From positions 1 to 27,512 of IMG/VR virus record IMGVR_UViG_3300025570_000088: DNA of 27,512 nt; one strand, 5' to 3'. This document shows positions 6,204-13,320 of the stretch, in pieces. Origin of the DNA: a virus. Position 1 is the stretch's first letter. The number at the start of each line of letters is the position of its first letter. The translations under genes and the position numbers were made by a program. The notes below the pieces were generated by a model. The model searched no databases, was not told the origin of the DNA, and was given only the letters and a program-made list of their open reading frames with translations.

Positions 6204-6499
6204 AAATCACTCTCTTTAACAAATATACCATCAACCATTCGACCCTTACGATCCTTAATATCATAATATGCAACATCTAAACAATGCTCTAATGATAAAC
6301 CATTACGCACTGCGATGTTAATCAATACTACCATGATATCACCAATATCATCTGCTACGTCTTTATTCTTACACACGTTGTCAGACAATTCACCCACTTC
6401 TTGGATCAACTTACATACTTGATCCTTGTCACTAGCACCATTAATCAGATTTCGATCTATGTGCCACTGCTTCACTTGCTCTATTCTTTTCTCTATCAT
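6200..6499 (-). CDS. MazG-like nucleotide pyrophosphohydrolase
   Basis: A 99-aa single-domain MazG-type protein. The metal-binding acidic residues are present as EVGE (about residues 34-37) and DDIGD (about 50-54), separated by a short helix linker as in the family. It would hydrolyse NTPs/dNTPs to monophosphates. In phages MazG is thought either to clean the nucleotide pool or to act on the (p)ppGpp response, but direct evidence varies. The start has GAGG at good spacing. It overlaps the next gene as ATGA. Confidence 0.87.
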   Translation of the reverse strand: MIEKRIEQVKQWHIDRNLINGASDKDQVCKLIQEVGELSDNVCKNKDVADDIGDIMVVLINIAVRNGLSLEHCLDVAYYDIKDRKGRMVDGIFVKESDL

Positions 6500-6608
6500 T
6501 TACTGCCTCATCATATATTTTAGATTGGTTTTCTTTTCTTTCCATTAAATCCCATACCGATCGCTGTTTTCTCTGTAGTGTCCTTACTTGAGCGGTCTTT
6601 AAACGCAA
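6441..6608 (-). CDS. Possible small basic ORF overlapping mazG
   Basis: A 55-codon frame opening with TTG, preceded by AAGGAG at the end of the upstream gene. The product is highly charged and helical (LQRKQRSVWDLMERKE). It fills an otherwise unused gap of about 110 nt and then overlaps the start of the MazG-like gene by 59 nt in another frame. ATG at 6545 is an alternative start. The long overlap and non-ATG start keep confidence low. Confidence 0.4.
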   Translation of the reverse strand: MRLKTAQVRTLQRKQRSVWDLMERKENQSKIYDEAVNDREKNRASEAVAHRSKSD

Positions 6609-6612
6609 TGTA

Positions 6613-6855
6613 CTAATCTCCTTGGTAGATTTTCTTTAAGTGTTTTTCGAACTCTTCTACTTTGTCCGTTCTGTTTGGCCAGTAGATGTAATCCTTTTCT
6701 GGGTTTTTCTTTAAGTTCTCTAACAATGGTAGAATGCCATTATACAACATATCTAACCTTTTTGCAACCAAAATCTCTCTTTCATTTGCAACAGTTACAG
6801 TTTCAAGTTCATCCTCTGTAACTGCTGTGAATCCAAAATCGAATATGTCACTCAC
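6613..6855 (-). CDS. Small conserved T4-like phage protein, unknown
   Basis: An 80-aa protein ending in a pattern I recognise from many T4-like marine phages: LPLLENLKKNPEKDYIYWPNR followed by a helix ending LKKIYQ. The N-terminus (FDFGFTAVTEDEL) also fits that group. Function is unknown. It overlaps the upstream gene as ATGA, and its last codons (GGA GAT) form the ribosome site for the next frame. Confidence 0.8.
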   Translation of the reverse strand: MSDIFDFGFTAVTEDELETVTVANEREILVAKRLDMLYNGILPLLENLKKNPEKDYIYWPNRTDKVEEFEKHLKKIYQGD

Positions 6856-7271
6856 TTCGCTAATTCCTTTTCAAGAAATGCTTTGCCTACTCTATCCCAC
6901 TCTTGAGGCGAAACATCATTCAAGGATCTAGCATCAGTTAAGTTATAATTAAGATCAGGTACAGCATAATCATAGTCATCTTCAACCATAGTTTCTTCTG
7001 AGTGTATGCGATCATGTTCATACAGTGCAAGAAATCCGTAATGGATAATCTTTACAATATCTTTGCGGTGGTCTGCGGGTTCACCCTTCTTACCATATCG
7101 ACCATTGTACTTGTCAACATTACCAAGAAAGAATCCAATACCATGACCACGATCAACGATTACTTCGCTCGACTGTAATCCGCCCTGTCCATAATGACCA
7201 CCATAAGTCTGGTCAATATACTTCATGAACTCAGCAATCAGTTCGTCTTCTCTAAATTTATAGTTCGGCAT
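6852..7271 (-). CDS. DUF3310-like protein
   Basis: A 139-aa protein with IDQTYGGHYG, then GFFLGNVDKYNGRYGKKG and DHRKDIVKIIHYGFLAL. This order (HY...GN..KY..R.G.K...D..K..HY) resembles the DUF3310 family of phage proteins, which has no established activity. The longest frame opens at a TTG (7286), but the ATG at 7271 has GAGGTG at ideal spacing, so the shorter form MPNYKFRED is chosen. The gene overlaps the end of the peroxiredoxin gene by 14 nt. Confidence 0.75.
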   Translation of the reverse strand: MPNYKFREDELIAEFMKYIDQTYGGHYGQGGLQSSEVIVDRGHGIGFFLGNVDKYNGRYGKKGEPADHRKDIVKIIHYGFLALYEHDRIHSEETMVEDDYDYAVPDLNYNLTDARSLNDVSPQEWDRVGKAFLEKELAK

Positions 7272-7782
7272 TTTTACACACCTCAATTAACATGGTCTGT
7301 GCATCTGATACTTCAAATGGGTCAGTTGGACACAGGTCACCGAATCCTTTCTCTTCAAACATTTTAGTGATTTTCATATCTTGAACTAGCATAGAGTATC
7401 TCCAAGAACGTTTGCCGAATCCAAGATTAGATTTGTCAACTAACACTCCTAGACTCTCTGCGAAGTCACCGTTTCCATCAGGCAACATCTTAACATTCTC
7501 GATACCGAGATTCTTTGCCCACTGGAACATACTGAAAGCATCGTTCACCGAGGTGCACCACACTTCATCAATACCCGCTTCCATGAACTCATTATAAAGT
7601 CCCTCATAACCCGGTAGTTGCTCATTAGAACAGGTTGGCGTAAATGCACCTGGTAGACCAAAGACTATTACATTCTTACCTGCAAATAAATCTTTGCTGG
7701 TTTTGTAAGACCACTCGAATGGATTACCATTACCGTTGTCTACTCTTTCTCTCATATAAAACATTGTATCTGGGACTAACAT
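7258..7782 (-). CDS. Peroxiredoxin (Prx5-like)
   Basis: A 174-aa thiol peroxidase that would reduce hydrogen peroxide or organic peroxides. The peroxidatic Cys lies in GLPGAFTPTCSNEQLPGYE (Cys about residue 51), the block typical of the Prx5 type. A conserved Arg is present in GKRSWRYSML. Other Cys residues, including one about 5 residues from the C-terminus, could resolve the disulfide. The longest frame starts at 7821, but AGGAA precedes the ATG at 7782 correctly and removes the overlap with the previous gene; family members also start near VPDxxF. Peroxiredoxins are unusual phage cargo and may protect the infected cell from oxidative stress. Confidence 0.92.
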   Translation of the reverse strand: MLVPDTMFYMRERVDNGNGNPFEWSYKTSKDLFAGKNVIVFGLPGAFTPTCSNEQLPGYEGLYNEFMEAGIDEVWCTSVNDAFSMFQWAKNLGIENVKMLPDGNGDFAESLGVLVDKSNLGFGKRSWRYSMLVQDMKITKMFEEKGFGDLCPTDPFEVSDAQTMLIEVCKNAEL

Positions 7783-7795
7783 AATATAATTCCTA

Positions 7796-7999
7796 TTAAT
7801 TAATTTTTCTATCGTTTCCATCGTAATCAGTAATGAACATGTTCAGGTCATCATCGACTTCGATACTCTTTGCTTTAAATAATGTAAGCAGGGACTGCCA
7901 TACGTCTGACATCCCCTCCCTTACTCCTACTGCTTTACCAATATAAAATGATACTGCCATGCTACCGATTGCTAATAATGTATGTAATACTGGATCCAT
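7796..7999 (-). CDS. Small membrane protein after gp41
   Basis: A 67-aa protein with one N-terminal membrane segment (HTLLAIGSMAVSFYIGKAVG, about residues 5-24) and a charged C-terminal tail. A much longer frame is open, but AGGAG directly after the gp41 stop is spaced for the ATG at 7999 (or 8005), so the upstream frame is rejected. A small membrane protein right after the helicase gene is a recurring arrangement in marine T4-like phages, to my knowledge without a known role. Membrane tethering of replication is one idea. Confidence 0.75.
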   Translation of the reverse strand: MDPVLHTLLAIGSMAVSFYIGKAVGVREGMSDVWQSLLTLFKAKSIEVDDDLNMFITDYDGNDRKIN

Positions 8000-8009
8000 T
8001 TTCATTCTC

Positions 8010-9377
8010 CTAGAACATTTTGATTCCGGATAAGTTCTTACCGCCCGGTGTACTCGTCTGAGGAACATCATCAGTTAGATTCTGCTCTGACGGATCAATA
8101 TCATATAGACGCATCTTAGAGCGATCAACACCAATCACGAAACGCTTTTCGACGTTAGGATCATTGTACCGATTCTTCAATTGCTTTACCATGATTTGGT
8201 TAAGACTAGACAATTCTTCGTTGCTAATCAATGCGAACATTAGATCAGCGGTTGCAGGTAGTCCGAACGATTCACTTGTATCTTCAAGACCAGGGTCAGA
8301 GTTACCGAATCCTGATCGTGTAGTCTGAGTAGCAGACATGATAGGAACGTTAAACTCTACAGCAAGACCGCGTAACTCTTCTGCGATTGCTTTAATATAT
8401 GTATAAGAGTTGATTGCTCCACCCATGCTCTTCATTCTCGCACTCGCGCATATGTTCAAGTAGTCAATGAATATTATATCAGGAACGAACTTCTTTTTCA
8501 ACTTTAATTCATTCAGCAGTGCTCGGAAGTGACCACTGTGTGCCGCACCAGTCGGATACTCTTTAATGATCAACTTACCATTAGTACCTGATGCAACTTT
8601 ATTGACCCTATCACTGAACATCTTCTGTGACATATTTTCTAACTGGTCAATAGGAACGTTCAGTAAGTTGGCATCGATACGCTCTGCGATACGTTCTTCT
8701 GCCATCTCCATAGTGATGTATAGAGCATTGCGTCCTTGTGCTAGTGCATTAGCGGCAACATGACACATGAACAGAGACTTACCAACACCAGTACCAGCAA
8801 GACAGATATTCAGCGTCTTATTAGGTAAACCACCCTTCGTGATAGTATTGAACTGTGACAAGTCGAAAGGTAGACGCTCTTCTTGCTCGTGGTAAAAGTT
8901 ATAACGACCATCAACATCTTCGAGATAATCATGACCCACATTGTTATCAAAACATACTGATAGTGCTTCAGTGAGAATATCAGGAAGTGCATCTTTAGTA
9001 AACGTCTGGTGTTTACCATCAATGACCGCAATCGATTCCATGATAGCAAGATATACAGCACGATCTTGACACCATTTCTCGGTAGACTCTAGCAACCAAT
9101 CTTCATTCTCAGGTGAGTAAGTGAAGATGGTTGGAAGAATGTCCATCGCATGAGTGTAAGTTTGTTCGGTGAATAAATCACATTGGTCAATTTCAATCTT
9201 GAATGATTCGATAGTAGGTAACGCATTGAACCTACTAACGAACTTAGTGACTTCAGTGAACAATAAAGAGTAAACACCTTCGAAGTACTCTTTTTTCAGA
9301 TGAGGAATAACTTTACGCAAGTAAGGTTCATTCGTCAACAAGTTTCTTAATATAGTTTGTTCTAAGTCAATCTTCAA
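8010..9377 (-). CDS. 41: gp41-like replicative DNA helicase
   Basis: A 455-aa DnaB-family helicase (T4 gp41 is 475 aa). It unwinds the fork 5' to 3' on the lagging strand and normally works with a primase. An N-terminal helical domain (about 1-150) is followed by the RecA-like motor. The Walker A motif GTGVGKS is at 195-201, the Walker B block is IIFIDYLNI, and the DnaB-type GRGLA-equivalent region is TQTTRSGFGNSD. It starts 2 nt after the 104-aa gene and is in the same operon as uvsX. Confidence 0.96.
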   Translation of the reverse strand: MKIDLEQTILRNLLTNEPYLRKVIPHLKKEYFEGVYSLLFTEVTKFVSRFNALPTIESFKIEIDQCDLFTEQTYTHAMDILPTIFTYSPENEDWLLESTEKWCQDRAVYLAIMESIAVIDGKHQTFTKDALPDILTEALSVCFDNNVGHDYLEDVDGRYNFYHEQEERLPFDLSQFNTITKGGLPNKTLNICLAGTGVGKSLFMCHVAANALAQGRNALYITMEMAEERIAERIDANLLNVPIDQLENMSQKMFSDRVNKVASGTNGKLIIKEYPTGAAHSGHFRALLNELKLKKKFVPDIIFIDYLNICASARMKSMGGAINSYTYIKAIAEELRGLAVEFNVPIMSATQTTRSGFGNSDPGLEDTSESFGLPATADLMFALISNEELSSLNQIMVKQLKNRYNDPNVEKRFVIGVDRSKMRLYDIDPSEQNLTDDVPQTSTPGGKNLSGIKMF

Positions 9378-9379
9378 TT

Positions 9380-9694
9380 CTATTCCTCAGAGTCAGGGTC
9401 ACCTAACTGTAGTTGTCCTTCTTGTGCTGCCGTCTCTAGTATACTTTCTAGTATAGCGCCAGCGTGTTCTTGCATGTCAACATCAGTTTCATCAATGTTG
9501 CCAGGAGTTGATTGTATCACAAAACTGAAGTTTAAGCAACCATCTTCTGCATTAAATTTGATATTTCCATATCTTATTACAGTTTCGACGAATTGACCAG
9601 ACGTGAGACGTACATCCCACGCTTGGTCATTCAGTGCTTCAGTACCATCAGCAGGGATCAACTCATAGTCAGTCCCTTCTACCATAACATTCAT
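9380..9694 (-). CDS. Unknown conserved-type protein between uvsX and gp41
   Basis: A 104-aa acidic protein. It has a beta-rich first half (YGNIKFNAEDGCLNFSFVI) and a helical second half (MQEHAGAILESILETAAQEG) with an acidic tail. A protein of this shape occurs beside uvsX/gp41 in marine T4-like phages as I remember them. The position between recombinase and helicase suggests a replication accessory role, but no domain is recognised. The start overlaps the uvsX stop as TAATG with GGAGG upstream. Confidence 0.82.
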   Translation of the reverse strand: MNVMVEGTDYELIPADGTEALNDQAWDVRLTSGQFVETVIRYGNIKFNAEDGCLNFSFVIQSTPGNIDETDVDMQEHAGAILESILETAAQEGQLQLGDPDSEE

Positions 9695-10725
9695 TACCCC
9701 TCCTCGATCAATGCGTCAAGGTCAATCTCCGATCGCTTACCGATACAGTAGGTCGATTCGACTAAATCTTGGAAACCTTTCTGATTAAGAATGTCTGCCC
9801 AGAACTCTGCGGTGAGAGTATCTTTCTGACGAACTTTAGTATCTTCACCTGCTTTCTGATACCAACCGTTAGATGGTTTAGTAACATAACCACCGCCAAG
9901 TGCGATGTCAAGTAGACCAGAATACTGTTCGATACCACCTTCCCATGATACCGTGATCGGAATCTTAGACTGCTCTTTAACATACCGAGACTTCTCTACT
10001 TTAACAATGAAGTCATAACCCATCACTTCTGTACCCGTCTTGTTCTGGCGACGACCGATGATCCAGATGTTATCAGCACTATAATAAATGCCAGTACCAC
10101 CGCCAACGATGTCTTTAGGGAACAAACCAATCTCTTTATAAGTGTGATTGATAGCAAGTAAAGGAATATTCTTCATGGTCAAGTAAGGAGTGGTCATACG
10201 GAACAGACCCTTCAATGCTTTAGCACGAGACATATCAGCAACAGATTTCTCATCAATAGCATCTTGAAGTTCTTTCTTGGACGCTAGGTTACCAATAGAA
10301 TCAATAACAATAATTACTTTATCTTTCTTCTCGATACTCTCAAGTTGACCAATCAAATCAAACTTCAGTTCTTCGACATTACGAATAGGAGTATGGAGTA
10401 CACGATCCACATCGATGCCGAATGCAGTGAAGTACGACTGCGGTGAACCAAACTCAGAATCATAGAACAACATGATCGCCTCAGGATCTGATTTCAGATA
10501 AGCAGAGGCAATCTTTAAAGCAAATGATGTCTTGAAGTGCTTCGATGGACCAGCAAGTACAGTCATGCCAGACACCAAACCACCATCAAGTTTACCTGAT
10601 AGTGCCACATTTAACATGGGCACATCAATAGAACACATCTCTTTCTCACCGAAGAACTCGGACTTGGACAACACATTGGTGCCCTTAATCTTTGAGTTCT
10701 TTTTCAATTTATCCATAACAGACAT
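9694..10725 (-). CDS. uvsX: UvsX recombinase (RecA family)
   Basis: A 343-aa T4-type RecA homologue (T4 UvsX is 391 aa; marine relatives are shorter) that catalyses strand invasion for recombination-dependent replication. The Walker A motif is GPSKHFKTS at 59-67, the UvsX-type variant rather than the RecA one. Walker B is VIIVIDSIGNL with Asp about 142. The stretch AINHTYKEIG and the DIVGGGTGIYYSADNIW region match the UvsX core. It starts 3 nt after the degenerate dehydrogenase-like gene and overlaps the next gene as TAATG. Confidence 0.96.
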   Translation of the reverse strand: MSVMDKLKKNSKIKGTNVLSKSEFFGEKEMCSIDVPMLNVALSGKLDGGLVSGMTVLAGPSKHFKTSFALKIASAYLKSDPEAIMLFYDSEFGSPQSYFTAFGIDVDRVLHTPIRNVEELKFDLIGQLESIEKKDKVIIVIDSIGNLASKKELQDAIDEKSVADMSRAKALKGLFRMTTPYLTMKNIPLLAINHTYKEIGLFPKDIVGGGTGIYYSADNIWIIGRRQNKTGTEVMGYDFIVKVEKSRYVKEQSKIPITVSWEGGIEQYSGLLDIALGGGYVTKPSNGWYQKAGEDTKVRQKDTLTAEFWADILNQKGFQDLVESTYCIGKRSEIDLDALIEEG

Positions 10726-10728
10726 ATA

Positions 10729-11727
10729 TTAATCCTTCAGATTTTTGTAGTTAATACATTCATCCAATAAGGGCAACTTATCAGACGTGCTTGCGAACAT
10801 ACGAACATCGTTCTCAAACTCACCACCAAATGATCGCGCTTGCTTGTAACTAATACCAGCATCAGTACGACCACGAATGAAAGTTGGGATCATTACAGAA
10901 CGATCATTAAGTTCTGGTGCTTTCTCAATCATACGACGAACGATAGATGGATTAGCACCACCGGTGTCCATAATTGCATCATGCAACTGATTAAAGTAGG
11001 TCTGCTTCACTGCTTTGAAACCCGCAATCGCCAATTTAGCATAAGCAACTTCAAAAATAGAACCTGTGACAAACTGTTGTGCAGAGAATATACTAGTGTG
11101 TGCCATAATCTTCATATGTTCTGGAATAACTGCTGGATCACCACCGAAGTATTCCACTTCAGGAGATAGAATGTTACCAATGTCAGTATCATCGCCTAAG
11201 ACAGGATTATACGTAACTTTCTTGATCATAACTTCATATGTTAATGCTTTGATTAGACGTTCAATAGTTTCAATATTGATGCTAGTCTTAATACATACAC
11301 CACTACCACAACCACGAATCAACTTATTAACTACATTGATAAGTTCAGCATCGTCCACCGAATCGTTCTTCAATAGCGGCACCGGAGTACATAAGAATGT
11401 GATCCCTGGTTTCCAATCAACTAGATCATCAATACCATCTAGTCCAGAAACGTGCATAGTATCTACAGACTTAACATCGAATGCTAATTGCATTGCTTGC
11501 GCAACCACATTGTCACCGACAACACCAATACGAATCTTCTGTGAATCACCGCCAGATTTTTTATCTGTCGCTTTATCTGCCGCCTGCTTTTCTAACTGTT
11601 GCGTCACTACTTCTCCCTTCCCCGCTTGAATCATTTCATACTGTTCTTCGGTCAACTGTTCTGAGTGAATGGTTGCATTCAACTCTTCTGTTCCGTCTAC
11701 CAATTCACCTTCGCTTATATCACTCAT
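10729..11727 (-). CDS. Degenerate UDP-glucose-dehydrogenase-like protein, likely pseudoenzyme
   Basis: A 332-aa protein. Residues 1-65 are acidic, Gln/Lys-rich and probably disordered. From about 66 the motif order of the dehydrogenase at 3999-4805 can be followed: Rossmann start RIGVVG, FLCTPVP, CIKTS, NPVLGDDTDIGNI, the helix AYAKLAIAGFKAVKQTYFNQ, and SFGGEFENDV. The functional residues are changed. The NAD loop GxGxxG reads GDNVVA, the catalytic Glu after NP is Val, and GGHCFPKD has become GGEFENDV, losing Cys and Lys. The frame is intact, the ribosome site (AAAGG) is good, and it sits inside the replisome operon beside uvsX. It looks maintained as a non-catalytic protein, perhaps structural or regulatory. 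The alignment is by eye. Confidence 0.8.
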   Translation of the reverse strand: MSDISEGELVDGTEELNATIHSEQLTEEQYEMIQAGKGEVVTQQLEKQAADKATDKKSGGDSQKIRIGVVGDNVVAQAMQLAFDVKSVDTMHVSGLDGIDDLVDWKPGITFLCTPVPLLKNDSVDDAELINVVNKLIRGCGSGVCIKTSINIETIERLIKALTYEVMIKKVTYNPVLGDDTDIGNILSPEVEYFGGDPAVIPEHMKIMAHTSIFSAQQFVTGSIFEVAYAKLAIAGFKAVKQTYFNQLHDAIMDTGGANPSIVRRMIEKAPELNDRSVMIPTFIRGRTDAGISYKQARSFGGEFENDVRMFASTSDKLPLLDECINYKNLKD

Positions 11728-11748
11728 ACATTTTTACCTTTCGTTAAA

Positions 11749-12693
11749 TTAATTATTTCTATATGCATATTCAACTGCTCGATCCGCTTCAACTTCTAGC
11801 GGTCTACTAGTATACCATTTTCCATTATCATTGTCAAGTTGTCTGCATAAATCTGCAACTTGCTTGGCAGTGATAGGATAACCTCGCTTGATTGCTGTAC
11901 CTGCTGTTGCAACCATTATTTGATACATCTTGTGATACCACCCACCCTCTGCGATCCCACCGTACTCTATGGCAAGACGCTTCGGAAAGAATGGACAGTC
12001 GCGATAATCTGTCCATGAGATGTTTGTTGTTGTCATTGAATTTTTACGATGCTCGATTACTGCTTTCTGCATTTCTTCGGGCAATCTATCTAGGAAAGAA
12101 TTGCCAGTCTTTGTAACGTATGGATGTTTACTTATAAGAGCATTAGGATCAATGCTATTACCACCAGAATGCTCGAAGAAAAAGTTAGTAGCACCAGGAT
12201 ACACCGCAGGAATATAATACATCCTTGCAAGATCCTTTGTTTGCGGGTCACCGATTTCTCCAATGTCGGTATTGAGGGCGTACCAAAATGACTTGATTTT
12301 ATCATTTTCGACAGGCGTTTCAATTCTGAAGACAAGACGGAACTTATAATAGTCAGCACGAGAACTAGCAGTACTATAACACACGAAATCCAGATCGCTA
12401 AATCGAGAGATAAGGTCATTCTTTAAAATGACCAAGTCAGGAGCGAAACTATGCTCATCAACATCAACTGCACACCAACCTCCCCAATATAAAGTATTGA
12501 CATTGCTACGTGTTGTACCTTCTGCGAAGATAGCGGGACTAATGAGTGCTGATGAGTTTTTACCACCTTTTTCTCCATGCTTAGTTGATAGACCTTTAAG
12601 CAGTCCGACGAACTCATCCCAAGTATCAAAAGATGCCTTGCGATGAGTCTTATTGTCGAATGCAGAATTAAATATTGTCAGTTCGTATTTCAT
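11749..12693 (-). CDS. Primase-like protein, archaeo-eukaryotic primase type
   Basis: A 314-aa protein with the order of motifs expected for archaeo-eukaryotic primase (AEP/prim-pol) domains. These are an acidic VDVDE (Asp77, Asp79), then YSTASSRADYYKFRLVFRI (about 106-124, the position of the sxH-like motif) and DPQTKDLARMYYIP (about 149-162, third acidic residue with Arg). The T4 primase gp61 is a TOPRIM/DnaG-type enzyme, so this would be a non-homologous substitute near helicase gp41. The C-terminal part (about 240-310) is helical and could be a PriCT-like module. The promoter -10 lies only 7 nt before the ATG, so the mRNA would be almost leaderless. The family call is by motif only. Confidence 0.65.
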   Translation of the reverse strand: MKYELTIFNSAFDNKTHRKASFDTWDEFVGLLKGLSTKHGEKGGKNSSALISPAIFAEGTTRSNVNTLYWGGWCAVDVDEHSFAPDLVILKNDLISRFSDLDFVCYSTASSRADYYKFRLVFRIETPVENDKIKSFWYALNTDIGEIGDPQTKDLARMYYIPAVYPGATNFFFEHSGGNSIDPNALISKHPYVTKTGNSFLDRLPEEMQKAVIEHRKNSMTTTNISWTDYRDCPFFPKRLAIEYGGIAEGGWYHKMYQIMVATAGTAIKRGYPITAKQVADLCRQLDNDNGKWYTSRPLEVEADRAVEYAYRNN

Positions 12694-12700
12694 AATATGT

Positions 12701-12729
12701 ATTATAACACAATTATTTTAAGGATGCAA
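12701..12729 (-). promoter_or_regulatory. Extended -10 promoter for the primase-like gene
   Basis: TTGCAT (12729-12724), 17 nt, TATAAT (12706-12701) on the minus strand, with TGTGT directly before the -10 (extended -10 TGn). The expected start point falls at about the ATG of the primase-like gene at 12693, giving a leaderless or nearly leaderless transcript. It shares TTGCAT and TGTGTTATAAT with the gp43 promoter. Confidence 0.82.
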
Positions 12730-12732
12730 CCA

Positions 12733-13320
12733 TTATTTTTTAAGTGTTAATAGACCCATTTGATTGGTCTGTGTCTTACCTTTAAACGTCTGGTCATAGT
12801 CGAACTCTTTAACTAGTTCATACTTGTCTTGTTTGTACACCGCAGATTTAACTGCCCTTTGATCCCAGTTGTCTATTAGTAGATTAGGAATTGCTAACTC
12901 ATAAATAACTTCCATGTCATAGAGTGCCGCCTGTTCTGCATGATTGCCATCAACCAGTGCAAAGTCGAAAACGTATTCGTCAATCAACTTATCTTTAACA
13001 TCCTTTGTTCTACCTGGAACCCAAGTGAATCTATTAATGTATAAGTCGTTGAGTATGCCTACCATATCTCGTCTAATTTGAGGATCAGTGCAATCACCTG
13101 GTTTACCAATACGTTCATTGTCAGGAGATACTCCTACAATTCTAGCATTTTTGTAAATGTCTAACTGGTAAGTAGTCGAATGTCCTATGTGAAATCCGAT
13201 CTCTAATACAGACTTTGGATTATAGTGTTCTTGCACAAACGTAAATGCGTCAAAGACCTGTTGAGTTGGTGGCATATAACCCCAACCAATATCAGGGAAT
13301 GACAGATGATCTAATTTCAT
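12733..13320 (-). CDS. Class I SAM-dependent methyltransferase (Methyltransf_24-like)
   Basis: A 195-aa Rossmann methyltransferase. The SAM-binding motif I is SVLEIGFHIGHST (Glu40, Gly42, Gly46). A later FALVDGNHAEQAALYDMEV (about 120-138) is typical of the Methyltransf_24 type, often linked to sugar or glycan methylation. The substrate is not predictable. Its start overlaps the gp43 stop as TAATG, so it is translated from the polymerase mRNA. Together with metK and the FkbM-type gene it makes a SAM-using set in this genome. Confidence 0.85.
   Translation of the reverse strand: MKLDHLSFPDIGWGYMPPTQQVFDAFTFVQEHYNPKSVLEIGFHIGHSTTYQLDIYKNARIVGVSPDNERIGKPGDCTDPQIRRDMVGILNDLYINRFTWVPGRTKDVKDKLIDEYVFDFALVDGNHAEQAALYDMEVIYELAIPNLLIDNWDQRAVKSAVYKQDKYELVKEFDYDQTFKGKTQTNQMGLLTLKK

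Noticed and set aside
8000-8071. N-terminal extension of the small membrane protein into gp41
   Set aside because: The extra residues overlap the gp41 3' end in another frame, are Arg-rich and unlike a membrane protein start. AGGAG after the gp41 stop favours the ATG at 7999.
11066-11629. 187-codon plus-strand frame opposite the degenerate dehydrogenase gene
   Set aside because: It is long, but the translation is Ser/Thr/Ile-rich without recognisable blocks. The minus-strand frame has a ribosome site, operon context and family motifs.
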